55,505 bases of DNA, taken from positions 1 to 55,505 of the forward strand of contig JAILPG010000034.1 of the NCBI GenBank assembly GCA_024699595.1, written 5' to 3'. The notes beneath the pieces were generated by a model. The model ran no database searches and was not told the origin of the DNA. It was given only the letters and a program-made list of their open reading frames with translations. The translations under genes and the position numbers were made by a program. Within the stretch, counting starts at the first letter, position 1; every line of letters starts with the position of its first letter. Shown piece by piece: positions 20,701 through 29,154 of this stretch. This stretch comes from Lachnospiraceae bacterium (lineage in GTDB: Bacteria; Bacillota_A; Clostridia; Lachnospirales; Lachnospiraceae).

Positions 20701-21164
20701 GTCTTTTTCGGATGAAGGCGCACCTGTTCCTCGAACCTTTCGATCACGGAGATAAAATCAGGATCAGTTTCTGCAGCTTTTGCGGCCGCATTTATGTCTG
20801 TTTTTGCTTCCGTTTTTTTGTTATCATCTGTATCATCTCCGGAGCTTTTGACTGCATTTGTCCTTTCAAGACCAAGTATATCCTCCATTCCGGTTATCGA
20901 AATGATCTCATATACACTGTCCGAAACATTCGTAATGGAAAGATCATGGCACTTTTTCTTAAGTTTTATAAGGATCCTGATGCCTGCAGAGGAAATATAA
21001 TCAAGCTTCTCCGCGTCTATCACGATCCTGTTAACGGCTTTATTCTCAACAGAGAGCCTGTCTAAGTGATCCGCTATTTCCTTATCTGCAGAAAGAGCCG
21101 TATCATAATCAAGCTTCTCCTCAAATATGATGCAAAGCTCCCCATCCTTATATGAAATTTTCAT
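17748..21164 (-). CDS. STAS-adenylation-carrier-condensation NRPS-like protein
   Basis: The 1138-aa product starts at the ATG at 21164, which has GGGAGG a few nt upstream; a GTG 15 nt earlier overlaps that site. Residues 1-100 form a STAS domain (LDYISSAGIRIL, with the Ser typical of phosphorylatable anti-anti-sigma factors near 58-59). After an acidic linker an adenylation domain spans about 135-635: core A3 YTSGSTGNPKG, A5 GYGPTETT, A7 YKSGD, A8 VKIRGLRIE and the A10 Lys in IDRKALP. FDVSI keeps the Asp that binds an amino-acid amino group. A carrier domain has the phosphopantetheine Ser in ETGLSSLD (Ser about 673). A condensation domain follows with NHLVTDG (846-852), the second His of HHxxxDG intact. 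There is no thioesterase or reductase. It should activate one amino acid and condense it onto an acceptor; the product is unknown. Confidence 0.9.
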   Translation of the reverse strand: MKISYKDGELCIIFEEKLDYDTALSADKEIADHLDRLSVENKAVNRIVIDAEKLDYISSAGIRILIKLKKKCHDLSITNVSDSVYEIISITGMEDILGLERTNAVKSSGDDTDDNKKTEAKTDINAAAKAAETDPDFISVIERFEEQVRLHPKKTAVISSNGSFTYEELNTAANRVANSLQYLGVGHGDIILIFLSRSIEMYAATIGVLKAGCAYVIADPLYPDPRIRYIHDNSGATHIISTRPMIYERLELFVDELTKRPLFYEDLMTNPNIKNPETEIVSSDLCYVIYTSGSTGNPKGVMIEHGNLANFLTDVPQNREYRAIVERSKRLLAMAAMTFDVSIMEEYIPLVSGNTVVLALMSEISDPSKMTKLMIDNEVDGAVFTPTYVAGLLKLSSAKEAIKRLKVADIGAEAFPASLLIKLKEVNPYLYIMNGYGPTETTISCTMKVMEDPEDITIGIPNANVYAYVVDEDNNEVKDGETGELIICGKGVGRGYLNLPDLTKKSFFTYKGMRAYKSGDICRITDDGEIEYIGRKDDQVKIRGLRIELSEVESLMGEMKGMNSCAAASIDGRYLCLYYVSETGITEEALRAYAKEHLAHYMHPDIYVKLNEMPMTDNMKIDRKALPKIKPEAKSHRQPETDIQRKLCEFLIQVTDYDDFGTDTDLIETGLSSLDVMLFITLIGDEYNIAVNVSDIVNNPTILRLEEFIISSPKRKKVKGLSRYHVPDVQVYDYLEAIAGNNDLDLPVLYVFDPSVDTQRLKEAVKTVIRVHPGLRARFEQDDDGIVWQIPQDDISDVEIPVIKSDDQELSDPIKYSSPTPPDAKWLFNFKIIECQNKKYLFADYNHLVTDGESINILTEDILSAYDGKELRKEKLPMTEYSEYIYGFFDTGAGRICKQNYRDLLSITGFCSMPEDHHEEPWSSAHYETVISDDGEAVRKYCAQKHISTSTLFSGILSVILAVQNDKKAGSFATLYTGRNDSGLTNTVGYISTVLLNFFELKKDDTVTGFLNRIKSTMFNMMMFPVMPLSDIMGIYPDMYDFIYCYQPYYPEDYEMDGKPVKVLDLQERAVYEKLKFIVQTFEKKDGSYTINLDYHANLFSAETVEGFAQDFKDILTMMLKEDDINKVIDTVGKRIRK

Positions 21165-21233
21165 TTGTGATCCTCCCACTCAAAGATGATATGATACAGG
21201 ATCATTTTGATGTGATCATTTATACCCTAAATG

Positions 21234-21262
21234 ATTATATACAAAAACCATGAAATTGGAAA
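21234..21262 (-). promoter_or_regulatory. possible promoter of the NRPS-MATE unit
   Basis: On the minus strand TTTCCA (21257-21262) and TATAAT (21234-21239) are 17 nt apart, about 70 nt upstream of the NRPS start. The -10 is perfect and the -35 is weak. The leader repeats AAATGATC twice within 25 nt, which could be an operator. Confidence 0.4.
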
Positions 21263-21319
21263 GCGGCCCCCTAAGAAGTGCGAACCACCTAAGAAACACG
21301 CGCCGCCCGGAACATATTT

Positions 21320-21355
21320 TAAAAGGGTACAGACTGTGCGGCCTGTACCCTTTTT
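21320..21355 (-). terminator. terminator after the repeat-protein gene
   Basis: GGGTACAG (21325-21332) pairs with CTGTACCC (21343-21350), flanked by A and T tracts on both sides. It can act in both directions, but in context it ends the gene that stops at 21408 on the minus strand. Confidence 0.75.
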
Positions 21356-21407
21356 ACTGTACTCACATATTATATTAGTCATGAGATCCGGCTTTCCGGA
21401 TCCCTTC

Positions 21408-23123
21408 TTACATTGTCTGGCCAAAAAGGATCGCCATGATCAGCTGAAGAATGTTAATGGTTCCGTCTGCCTTTATAAAGGGAAGGAAGTTAAAGCCTTT
21501 CGGGATCGTGACCGTTGTTGCCAGTCCGTCGATCGTAACAGTTACCACATAGGGCATTGTGCTGTTGTAGGCTATAAGCATATTAACGGTATTGGCATCA
21601 ACCGTTTCCACATCCGTCATATTAAGAGGCATTCCGGTCTGAGTATATACTTCTTTGAATTCAGGCGAAAGAGCTTCAAATACGGCAAGGTTTGACTGTA
21701 CAGACGCAAGCTGCTGCGCCGCCTGAACCGAAATGGTTTCAGCGGGTTCGGGCTGTATGGGTGCGGGTGCAGGCTCCGGTTCGTCTGTTCTGTCAGATAC
21801 TACCGAAACAGAATCGTCTACCCTGACAACAACATTTCCGTTAACGCCGGTATTTCCGCTTGGATCTGTGGTTCCATTCTGTTCAATGGCTTCGACAATA
21901 AGATTAAGCTGTGAAAGCGTAAGTTCTGTAATACCTGTTATGGAACTTATGGTCAGGATATAACCATTTCCATTCTGCTCAAGACTGTATGCACACGTTG
22001 TCGGAGCCACAGCCGTACCGTTTCCGGTTACGATCCTGTTGCCTGCGGATGCCGCAAGTCTTATTATGCCGCTCTTTCCTGAGGCCTGTTCCAGATAATA
22101 ATCATCATCATCAAAGTAAAGATCGCTGTTAGCGGTATCATAAGATGCACTGCCGTCAGCAAAATTTGCAAAGCTTACCGACCAAAACTGATGCTCCGGA
22201 GCATTTCCGCCTACTGTAGCATTATCATAGTTATTTATGACCCTTCCGGAATTATTCGTAACTGCACTGTAATTATGAGTAACAGTACCGGCATTGTTCA
22301 TAACAGTGCCCGTATGTACTTCTCCGTCATCATCCGTGTATGAATAGTTGCAGACAACGGTACCGCCGCTTAAATTGTTGGTTACCAATGCCGAGTTATT
22401 CGTCACTTCGCCGGAATTATCTACTACTGTTCCCGTATATAATATTCCTGCATCATCCGTATCCGAATCATTGTCAACTACAACACCGCCACTTAAGTTG
22501 TTGGTGACTGTTGACCAGTTATAGGTTACTTCGCCGGAGTTATTGGAAACTATTCCGGCAAACAGTACTCCGTCAGCATTTGTGTCTGCAGTATTGTACT
22601 TAACAACACCGCCTGTCAGATTGTTGGTTACTTCTGCCCAGTTGTTGGTTACTTCACCGGAATTATTCGTAACCGTACCCGATAATCTCTCTCCGTTATC
22701 CCTCAGATAGACGCTGTTAACGTAAACAGTTCCACCGCTGTTGTTATCAGTAACATCACCATAGTTTATGTACACATTACCATTATTGTTGTTACTGTTG
22801 ACTGCTTCATAGTTTTCACCAACATAATCATTATTCTGCTGAACTGTTCCACTATTATGGCTCACGTTTTCATTATTGTTCACAACAGTACCGCTGGCAT
22901 AGTTATCAACAATATCACCATTGTTGTTCGTAACAGTACCTCTATTTGTATTTAACGTATCACCGGCTGCAACATCTATCGTAGTATTTTGAGGATTAGT
23001 CGTTATGATCTGGGCACCGACGTTTGCGGGAATGCCTGCTGTAACGGCCCCTCCGATCAGGACAAAAGATATAGCGACTGAAAGTACCCTTTTCATTTTT
23101 TTCCTGTCATCTTCTCTTTGCAT
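21408..23123 (-). CDS. secreted Asn-rich heptad-repeat protein
   Basis: The 571-aa product starts at 23123, with GGAGGAA 7 nt upstream. It has a signal peptide (hydrophobic stretch ending near GIPANVGA) and no lipobox, so it should be secreted or held on the surface in another way. Residues about 50-320 consist of irregular heptads of the type GxVxNNx (GTVTNNS, GEVTNNW, AEVTNNL), broken by acidic inserts around TDTNADG-like segments. Regular Val/Asn spacing of this kind suggests a beta-solenoid with Asn ladders. The C-terminal part holds a compact domain (SVSFANFADGSASYD), a Thr/Ser-rich linker and a hydrophobic end. It is last in a block of secreted proteins but has its own copy of the shared promoter element at 23201-23246. 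I do not recognise a named family. Confidence 0.8.
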   Translation of the reverse strand: MQREDDRKKMKRVLSVAISFVLIGGAVTAGIPANVGAQIITTNPQNTTIDVAAGDTLNTNRGTVTNNNGDIVDNYASGTVVNNNENVSHNSGTVQQNNDYVGENYEAVNSNNNNGNVYINYGDVTDNNSGGTVYVNSVYLRDNGERLSGTVTNNSGEVTNNWAEVTNNLTGGVVKYNTADTNADGVLFAGIVSNNSGEVTYNWSTVTNNLSGGVVVDNDSDTDDAGILYTGTVVDNSGEVTNNSALVTNNLSGGTVVCNYSYTDDDGEVHTGTVMNNAGTVTHNYSAVTNNSGRVINNYDNATVGGNAPEHQFWSVSFANFADGSASYDTANSDLYFDDDDYYLEQASGKSGIIRLAASAGNRIVTGNGTAVAPTTCAYSLEQNGNGYILTISSITGITELTLSQLNLIVEAIEQNGTTDPSGNTGVNGNVVVRVDDSVSVVSDRTDEPEPAPAPIQPEPAETISVQAAQQLASVQSNLAVFEALSPEFKEVYTQTGMPLNMTDVETVDANTVNMLIAYNSTMPYVVTVTIDGLATTVTIPKGFNFLPFIKADGTINILQLIMAILFGQTM

Positions 23124-23200
23124 TATGTTATTCCTCCACGGATTTGAACTGATCTTTGATCTCGTTTACTTAAGGATGTGCTCTTCATCCTCTGATCATT

Positions 23201-23246
23201 ATTATAGAAGTATCTGTAAAATATAATACATACCAAAAGTATACTT
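23201..23246 (-). promoter_or_regulatory. shared palindromic promoter element, copy D
   Basis: The minus strand reads AAGTATACTTTTGGTATGTA (17-nt core at 23243-23227), then 20 nt, then TATAAT (23206-23201). No -35 hexamer is recognisable at the usual spacing. It lies about 80 nt upstream of the heptad-repeat gene start. The same layout occurs at three other places in this window. Confidence 0.7.
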
Positions 23247-23250
23247 CCGA

Positions 23251-23694
23251 TCAGTTTCCGCCGGAATATTCTTCCGAATAATCAAACCGCTCATTATCCG
23301 GATCGTATACAAATACTCTGCTAACCCTTTCACCGTCGATCATGTCATCAGTGCAAAGATCATCATAACCGTCATTGTTGAGATCCTTCATGCACATATT
23401 ATCCTCTGCCGCATCAATGTCATGTATCTTATCCGGGAATTCAAGGTCAGGATATGGTGCATATTTTTCCTGATCCGGTGCAAGTATGATCACACCGTCG
23501 TCTTCATATGCGGCGGCAAGCAGCTTTTTCGTGCCTTCCGGGCTGTTCCAGTCAAGATAAGTGTATGCGCGGTATGTTCTCCAGTCACTTCCGTCAATAT
23601 CATCCGGATCTTCATGATAGCCGCATCCGGTAAAAAGAATGGCCGCCGCCACTGTCAGAACAGCTATCGTTACCGCTCTCCTCATTTTCTTCAT
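23251..23694 (-). CDS. small lipoprotein with Asp-rich calcium-loop-like motif
   Basis: The 147-aa product has a signal peptide with lipobox (ILFTGC) and a strong GGAGG site before the ATG. The mature part opens with DDIDGSDWRTYRAYTY and contains DLNNDGYDDLCTDD, an EF-hand/FG-GAP-like acidic loop, followed by VFVYDPDNERFDY. The same order of elements occurs in the N-terminal half of the 411-aa lipoprotein at 29155-30390 (EGADWRTWGW, then DLNADDLDDIS, then YTWFYVQND), so the two are related. It lies 31 nt after the second clostripain gene and is probably co-transcribed. Function unknown. Confidence 0.75.
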   Translation of the reverse strand: MKKMRRAVTIAVLTVAAAILFTGCGYHEDPDDIDGSDWRTYRAYTYLDWNSPEGTKKLLAAAYEDDGVIILAPDQEKYAPYPDLEFPDKIHDIDAAEDNMCMKDLNNDGYDDLCTDDMIDGERVSRVFVYDPDNERFDYSEEYSGGN

Positions 23695-23725
23695 AAATCC
23701 TCCTGCTTTACTATTGATCGGTCCG

Positions 23726-25891
23726 TTAATTTACACGTACCCAGTCGGTAAAGTATTCATTTTTGTATACATCGCGCAGGTTAAAGCAGATGACTGTAGT
23801 TATATCATCAAGAGGAGCATATCCTATGTCAAGTCCGTCTTTTGATACTTTAATGGTTTCCTGTGACAGTACTACTTCAGGTTCATCCTTGTCATCGTAC
23901 AATAAATTGGCAACAAAGGCGATCTCGTCTCCCTCTTCTAACTGCTGAAGGTTTCTGACACTGTCGCCGCCTTCAAGAGCCATATCATCATATACCCAGT
24001 ATCCGCGGCATGTTAATGAACCGGTGGTCTTTTCTTCACCGTCCATGTCAAACGGATCTGATATAAGCTCTATACGCAGCCATATGGATTCTTCGTCAAG
24101 CTTGGGTTTTCCGTTTTTAGCCTTCCTTGACAGTACTGCCGGAACATAGCCGTAGTCATAGACCACATAATTTCCGTCCTCTAAGATCTTATATCCCATA
24201 TCCTGCATATAGTACGGAGCAAAAATACCATCGATCACCAGCCATGTCTTATCAAAGTCTGCTGCGATACAGCACGCATCCGTATCCTCAGTCTCGTACG
24301 GCAAAAGCTCCGGATCTGCCTGACTGCTGTCATAGAATTTGCCCTCCGTGTTTGTATCGACACCAAGTTCCATATATCCGTATCCTGTATCGATCCATAC
24401 TTCCATGCCGATATAGGTCATCTTGTCAAACAGTTCCTGTGACATATCAATAACCTTATAACCGCCAAGCTCTTTATACGGCAGCATAGGCTCGACCTCA
24501 GGCTCTGCCTCTTCCTGATATGCTCTCGACATTTCCGGCTTATACCATTCTTCTTCCGAATATCCGGTGCCGCTCTTTGTCGCATCGTCGGACTGCGCAA
24601 CGACCGTACAGAATCCCGAGAAATAATCCCTGTAGCTCTGGTCGAACTTAAGAGTTTCCAGCAGCTGGTTCATTCTGGTGAACTGATCCAGATGATCATA
24701 GGGATAATACATCGCAAGACCGTTTGCGCCTTTCATGTTGGTCTTAAAATGTATGATCGCATCGTTAACCGAACTCTTTAAGGCATCACCGTCCTCAACG
24801 CCGGATTTCTCTATAAAATCGATTATGTCTATCTGCTCATAGCCTCCGTTTCCGAAGCTTCTTGCGTCACTCCTTGCCTTTGAAAGAGTAACGTATTCAT
24901 CTGACTCAAGCGTCTTTTCCGACTGCTCCGTAAAGCCTACAAGCTTATTGTATACATCATCTATCTTACTGAGATCGATGAGCGAAAGGGTATACAGATC
25001 CCCTGCCTTCTCATTGGAATCGGCAAAGTCATCAACGATCTGTGTTCCAAAAGACTCAACCGAGGCCTTTGGATCGTCAAGCAGCATTCCTACCCAGTTT
25101 GTGTAAAACCATCCGTTACCGGGCTCCATCTCCTCAGAAGCGATCATGTAGTCGGCAAAAGGCTTTAACATACAGGCTGTCTCAACCGTTCCCATCAGAC
25201 AGGCATCAAAACCTATGAAATCAAAATGACCGCCTGCAGTTTCAAATGCTTTTTTCAGCTGCTGTATACGCATCATGGATCCCGAATGTACCTCATCGGC
25301 ACCAAATCCAAGCACAGTTCCGCCGCCGTGATCCCAGAGGATCAGGCCGTAACGGTCTGCAGGATATGAAGCCATTCCCCAGGCAATAAAATCTGCAAGG
25401 GTTCCGGGATTTGCCATGTTGGCAAGATCGAATTCCTGCTTTAATACGAGATCTTCTCCTACGATCTCATATCGCGAGCTTTTATCAGCGGGTATCTTAA
25501 AATCAGGATACCATTCTTTTGCTCCTCCGGTCTGTACTATGAACTTGACCGGCTGGTCGGATTTTCCGGCCTTTTTATATGCATCGCCGATCTCGTGCAG
25601 ATCCATGGTTCCAAGGCCGTTCTGTGATTCGAGATTTGATCCGACCATATAGATCATGATTACCGTATCCAGATGCCCGTCATACACTTCAACAGGCTTT
25701 GACATATCAGATAGTGCGGCAGAATCATCTTTTTCAGAGTCTCCTCCCTTTTTCCCCGCCAGTCCTCTGGTCACATTCGTCTCTTCAGTATCCTTGGTGG
25801 ATGCTCCTACAAGGCCCGCAAAGACAAATCCGACAATGACAACGCCAAGTACCCCTGCAATGATACCAATTTTCCGTTTGTTCATCTTCAT
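23726..25891 (-). CDS. clostripain-family (C11) cysteine protease, copy 2
   Basis: The 721-aa product has an N-terminal hydrophobic anchor (residues 8-30), a linker with TRGLAGKKGG, and a C11 peptidase domain from about residue 75 (VIMIYMVGSNLESQNG). The catalytic dyad is visible: His188 in LWDHGGG and Cys231 in GFDACLMG. A long C-terminal region from about 450 ends in YKNEYFTDWVRVN. It has no Cys at a lipobox position, so it is membrane-anchored or released by signal peptidase. C11 enzymes cut after Arg or Lys and often self-activate. It is a close tandem paralogue of the gene at 25912-28122, separated by 20 nt, pointing to a duplication. The substrate is unknown; neighbouring surface proteins are candidates. 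Confidence 0.92.
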   Translation of the reverse strand: MKMNKRKIGIIAGVLGVVIVGFVFAGLVGASTKDTEETNVTRGLAGKKGGDSEKDDSAALSDMSKPVEVYDGHLDTVIMIYMVGSNLESQNGLGTMDLHEIGDAYKKAGKSDQPVKFIVQTGGAKEWYPDFKIPADKSSRYEIVGEDLVLKQEFDLANMANPGTLADFIAWGMASYPADRYGLILWDHGGGTVLGFGADEVHSGSMMRIQQLKKAFETAGGHFDFIGFDACLMGTVETACMLKPFADYMIASEEMEPGNGWFYTNWVGMLLDDPKASVESFGTQIVDDFADSNEKAGDLYTLSLIDLSKIDDVYNKLVGFTEQSEKTLESDEYVTLSKARSDARSFGNGGYEQIDIIDFIEKSGVEDGDALKSSVNDAIIHFKTNMKGANGLAMYYPYDHLDQFTRMNQLLETLKFDQSYRDYFSGFCTVVAQSDDATKSGTGYSEEEWYKPEMSRAYQEEAEPEVEPMLPYKELGGYKVIDMSQELFDKMTYIGMEVWIDTGYGYMELGVDTNTEGKFYDSSQADPELLPYETEDTDACCIAADFDKTWLVIDGIFAPYYMQDMGYKILEDGNYVVYDYGYVPAVLSRKAKNGKPKLDEESIWLRIELISDPFDMDGEEKTTGSLTCRGYWVYDDMALEGGDSVRNLQQLEEGDEIAFVANLLYDDKDEPEVVLSQETIKVSKDGLDIGYAPLDDITTVICFNLRDVYKNEYFTDWVRVN

Positions 25892-25911
25892 TTTTCTTCT
25901 CCTTTTTCAGA

Positions 25912-28122
25912 TCACTCTATTCTTACCCAGTCAGTGTAATAGGTATTTTTGTATACATCTTCAAGTACAAAATGAATGATGGTCGATGCTCCCTCAATTA
26001 TGCTGTAGCCGACTGTAAGCCCGTCTTTGGGTACCGTGATGGTATTGCCCATCTGACAGGCGCCTTCTTCCTCTCCGTCATAATCGTAGGCATACGTTAC
26101 AAATGAAAGCTCATCTCCTTCTTTGAACTGCTGAAGGTTTCTGACGCTGTCGCCTCCTTCAAACTCCATATCATCATATACCCAGTATCCGTAGACTCTT
26201 GCGGAGCCTGTTGTCTCCGAAGGATCATCCGATACGGGATCCGAAAGTATCTCAACACGTATCCAGACATACTCTTCCGTTACATCCTTGGTCTTTTTGT
26301 CTGTCCTTTCAAGTATGGCCGGAACGTATCCGTATTCATAGGCATATTCCTCACCGTCTGCATTCGTCTTCATACCGGCATCCTGCATATAGAACGGTAC
26401 GAAATTATTGTTTATAGTGATCCATATATTGTCAAAATCCGCAACGATACGGCTCTCATCCGTATCATCCGTCCATCTGTCCAAAAGCTCTTTTTCCGGA
26501 TTCTTAAGGCTGCTGTCAAACCATACGAATTCCGAACAGTGATCCTGGCCCATTTCCATATAGCCTGAACCGGTGTCAAGCCATACCTCCATTGCAAGGA
26601 AGGTCATTTTATCAAGATCTTCTTTGGTGATATCGACCACGGTCTTATCGCCAAGCTGTGTGTAGGGAAGCAGTGCCGGAAGCTTTGCAAGCGCTTCCTG
26701 TTCATAGGATCTTTCCATGTCAGGCCTGTACCAGTCTTCCTCGGAATATCCGGCGCCGCTCTTCGTATCGGCATCGGTCTGAGCCATGACCGTACAGAAT
26801 CCCGAGAAATAATTTCTGTAGCTCTGATCGAATTTCAGTGATTCCAGTAACTGGTTCATCCTTCCGAACTGATCCAGATGATCATAGGGATAATACATCG
26901 CAAGACCGTTTGCGCCCTTCATATTGGTCTTAAAATGTATGATGGCATCTTCAACTGAACTCTTTAGGTCATCACCGCCCGAAACGCCGGACCTGTCCAC
27001 ATAATCGATTATGTCTATCTGCTCATAGCCTCCGTTTCCGAAGCTTCTCGCATCACTCCTTGCCTTGGAAAGAGTGCTGTATTCATCATCCTCAAGCGCT
27101 TTTTCGGACTGCCCCGCAAAGGCCACGAGCTTATCGTATACGGCATCGATCTTTGAAAGATCAATAAGAGAAAGCGTATAGATATCTCCCGCCTTCTCAT
27201 TGGTATCGGCAAAGTCATCAACGATCTGTGTACCGAAGGTCTCAACCGATGCCTTGGGATCCTTTAACAGAATACTTACCCAGTTAGTATAAAACCATCC
27301 GTTGCCGGGCTCCATCTCCTCAGAAGCTATCATGTAATCGGCAAAGGGCTTTAACATATAGGCTGTCTCAACAGTTCCCATAAGGCAGGCATCAAAACCA
27401 ATAAAATCAAAATGACCGCCTGCAGTCTCAAATGCTTTCTTAAGCTGCTGCAGACGCATCATGGATCCGGAATGTACCTCATCGGCACCAAATCCAAGTA
27501 CCGATCCGCCGCCGTGATCCCAGAGGATCAGGCCATAACGGTCCGCGGGATAAGAGGCCATTCCCCATGCTATAAAGTCAGCAAGGGTTCCGGGATTTGC
27601 CATATTTGACAGTTCAAATTCCTGTTTTAATACAAGATCTTCTCCGTCTACTTCATATCGTGCGCTTTTATCTGCAGGTATCTTGAAATCGGGATACCAT
27701 TCGTTTGCGCCGCCTGTCTGTATTACAAACTTGACCGGCTGATCGGATCTTCCGGAATTTTTATAGGCCTCACAGATCTCATGGATATCCATGGTCCCAA
27801 GTCCGTTCTGTGATTCAAGATTTGAACCCACCATATAGATAAGGACCACGGTATCCAGATGTCCGTCATATATCTCCACAGGCTCTGCGTAAACAGATGT
27901 CTGTGCTTTGCTTTCGTCATCGGAGGACTGTCCTTTTTTTCCGGACAGTCCTCTGTTCACATCAGAAGTATCAGCATCATCTTCGGAAGCATTCTTTGTG
28001 GAAGCATCTTTAGTGGATGCATCCTTTGCGGAAGTATGAGCTGCCACGGTGACAATGCTTCCCATTACCAGAATGAGCAATGTTGCTATAAGAAAGATCA
28101 GTTTTGACTTTTTGGTCTTCAT
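25912..28122 (-). CDS. clostripain-family (C11) cysteine protease, copy 1
   Basis: The 736-aa product has an N-terminal membrane segment (about 8-28), then a low-complexity stretch of repeated KDAST-type units, then NRGLSGKKG and the C11 catalytic domain. His203 (WDHGGG) and Cys246 (GFDACLMG) form the dyad. It aligns along nearly its full length with the downstream copy, including the C-terminal YKNTYYTDWVRIE. Divergence is greatest in the N-terminal linker and the C-terminal domain, which may mean different targets or anchoring. CGGAG precedes the ATG. It sits 33 nt after a DUF3298 lipoprotein gene in the same operon. Confidence 0.92.
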   Translation of the reverse strand: MKTKKSKLIFLIATLLILVMGSIVTVAAHTSAKDASTKDASTKNASEDDADTSDVNRGLSGKKGQSSDDESKAQTSVYAEPVEIYDGHLDTVVLIYMVGSNLESQNGLGTMDIHEICEAYKNSGRSDQPVKFVIQTGGANEWYPDFKIPADKSARYEVDGEDLVLKQEFELSNMANPGTLADFIAWGMASYPADRYGLILWDHGGGSVLGFGADEVHSGSMMRLQQLKKAFETAGGHFDFIGFDACLMGTVETAYMLKPFADYMIASEEMEPGNGWFYTNWVSILLKDPKASVETFGTQIVDDFADTNEKAGDIYTLSLIDLSKIDAVYDKLVAFAGQSEKALEDDEYSTLSKARSDARSFGNGGYEQIDIIDYVDRSGVSGGDDLKSSVEDAIIHFKTNMKGANGLAMYYPYDHLDQFGRMNQLLESLKFDQSYRNYFSGFCTVMAQTDADTKSGAGYSEEDWYRPDMERSYEQEALAKLPALLPYTQLGDKTVVDITKEDLDKMTFLAMEVWLDTGSGYMEMGQDHCSEFVWFDSSLKNPEKELLDRWTDDTDESRIVADFDNIWITINNNFVPFYMQDAGMKTNADGEEYAYEYGYVPAILERTDKKTKDVTEEYVWIRVEILSDPVSDDPSETTGSARVYGYWVYDDMEFEGGDSVRNLQQFKEGDELSFVTYAYDYDGEEEGACQMGNTITVPKDGLTVGYSIIEGASTIIHFVLEDVYKNTYYTDWVRIE

Positions 28123-28154
28123 AAATATTCTCCGCGTTTTACTGTGTGCGATCC

Positions 28155-29135
28155 TTATTCATCCTCCTCGATCAGGTCGCCTCTGCCCTCTTCCTCATAA
28201 TCTGCAAAGATATAATCATCCTGCAAAAGCTCAGGGATATCCGAGAAGAAGATATCTACCTGCTGATCTCCGTCTGCATAGGAATTAAGTGAATAAGGGT
28301 CAAAATAGAAGGTAATACCCGCAGGTGTGAGTGTGAAGATATAAGGCGTGATCTCATCACCCTCAGGTACTCCGTCGAGATCGTAACAGGCAAGTGACTC
28401 ATCAAGATCAAAGAAATCACCGTCCGGATAATCCTCGTTAAGCTTATCCTTAAGGACCTCATTTAGGCCGTCCTTATCATTTATGATCTCAGAAAGCAGT
28501 ATCTCTTCTCCGGTCTGGGAATTAATGTTAATGCATTCAAAGTAATAATCGGGATGTGCTCCGCCGAGATATCCGTACTCTGTCCTTAAAATACTGGTCA
28601 CATTATCATCCGCAAACTGAAGCGCACTCTCGGAATAGGCCATATAATGCCAGTCCTCTCCGTTATCAAAGGACTCCTTTGCAAATTCACGTGCCTCATC
28701 AAGACATGATTCCATCGTATATCTGTGGGAATCCTCTTCTGCCTCGTCAATGCTTTCAAGCACGACCGCAAGCTTGGGGAACAGTTCTTTTGAAGCATCG
28801 TCACAGAAGAAAGAATTCCTGTGGCTTTCAAATACCGTATATCCGTCTTCTTCATCATATTCGGATATGTTAAACTCCTCATTTACAAGCTCCGGCATAA
28901 CCGGCTCTTCGGATCCGGTATCCTCGGTTTCCGGCTCTTTTGTTTCCGGCTGTTCTATATCAGTATCCTCAGCTTTATCATCCGTAATAACATCCGGATT
29001 GTCCTGCGTATACTGTTCAAGCAATGCCGGATCGACTGCTGCGATATTTCCCGCATCCGCACATCCGCAAAGGCATGATACCGAAAGCATCACTGCCGTT
29101 CCTATCGTTACTGCTCTTTTTCCAAATAATGACAT
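28155..29135 (-). CDS. DUF3298/RsiV-like lipoprotein, short form
   Basis: I start this gene at the ATG at 29135 (product 326 aa) because AGGAGG lies 8 nt upstream; a longer in-frame start at 29171 would overlap the previous gene. The signal peptide ends in a lipobox (LCGC). An acidic Thr/Glu linker precedes a DUF3298-type domain: YLGGAHPDYYFECININSQTG and later FYFDPYSLNSYADG are the usual landmarks. In Bacillus RsiV this domain binds lysozyme and triggers sigma-V release; here no cytoplasmic anti-sigma part exists, so only an extracellular binding role can be suggested. The N-terminal GCADAGNIAAVDPALLEQY echoes other lipoproteins of the window. Confidence 0.83.
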   Translation of the reverse strand: MSLFGKRAVTIGTAVMLSVSCLCGCADAGNIAAVDPALLEQYTQDNPDVITDDKAEDTDIEQPETKEPETEDTGSEEPVMPELVNEEFNISEYDEEDGYTVFESHRNSFFCDDASKELFPKLAVVLESIDEAEEDSHRYTMESCLDEAREFAKESFDNGEDWHYMAYSESALQFADDNVTSILRTEYGYLGGAHPDYYFECININSQTGEEILLSEIINDKDGLNEVLKDKLNEDYPDGDFFDLDESLACYDLDGVPEGDEITPYIFTLTPAGITFYFDPYSLNSYADGDQQVDIFFSDIPELLQDDYIFADYEEEGRGDLIEEDE

Positions 29136-29154
29136 ATTCTGCCTCCTGTTCTTC

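Noticed and set aside
21231..21330. Short plus-strand frame with RPPKKCEPPKKHAPP, and two CCTAAGAA direct repeats
   Set aside because: No ribosome binding site; it runs through a terminator into the 3' end of the repeat-protein gene. It might be a degraded repeat, but a peptide gene is not supported.
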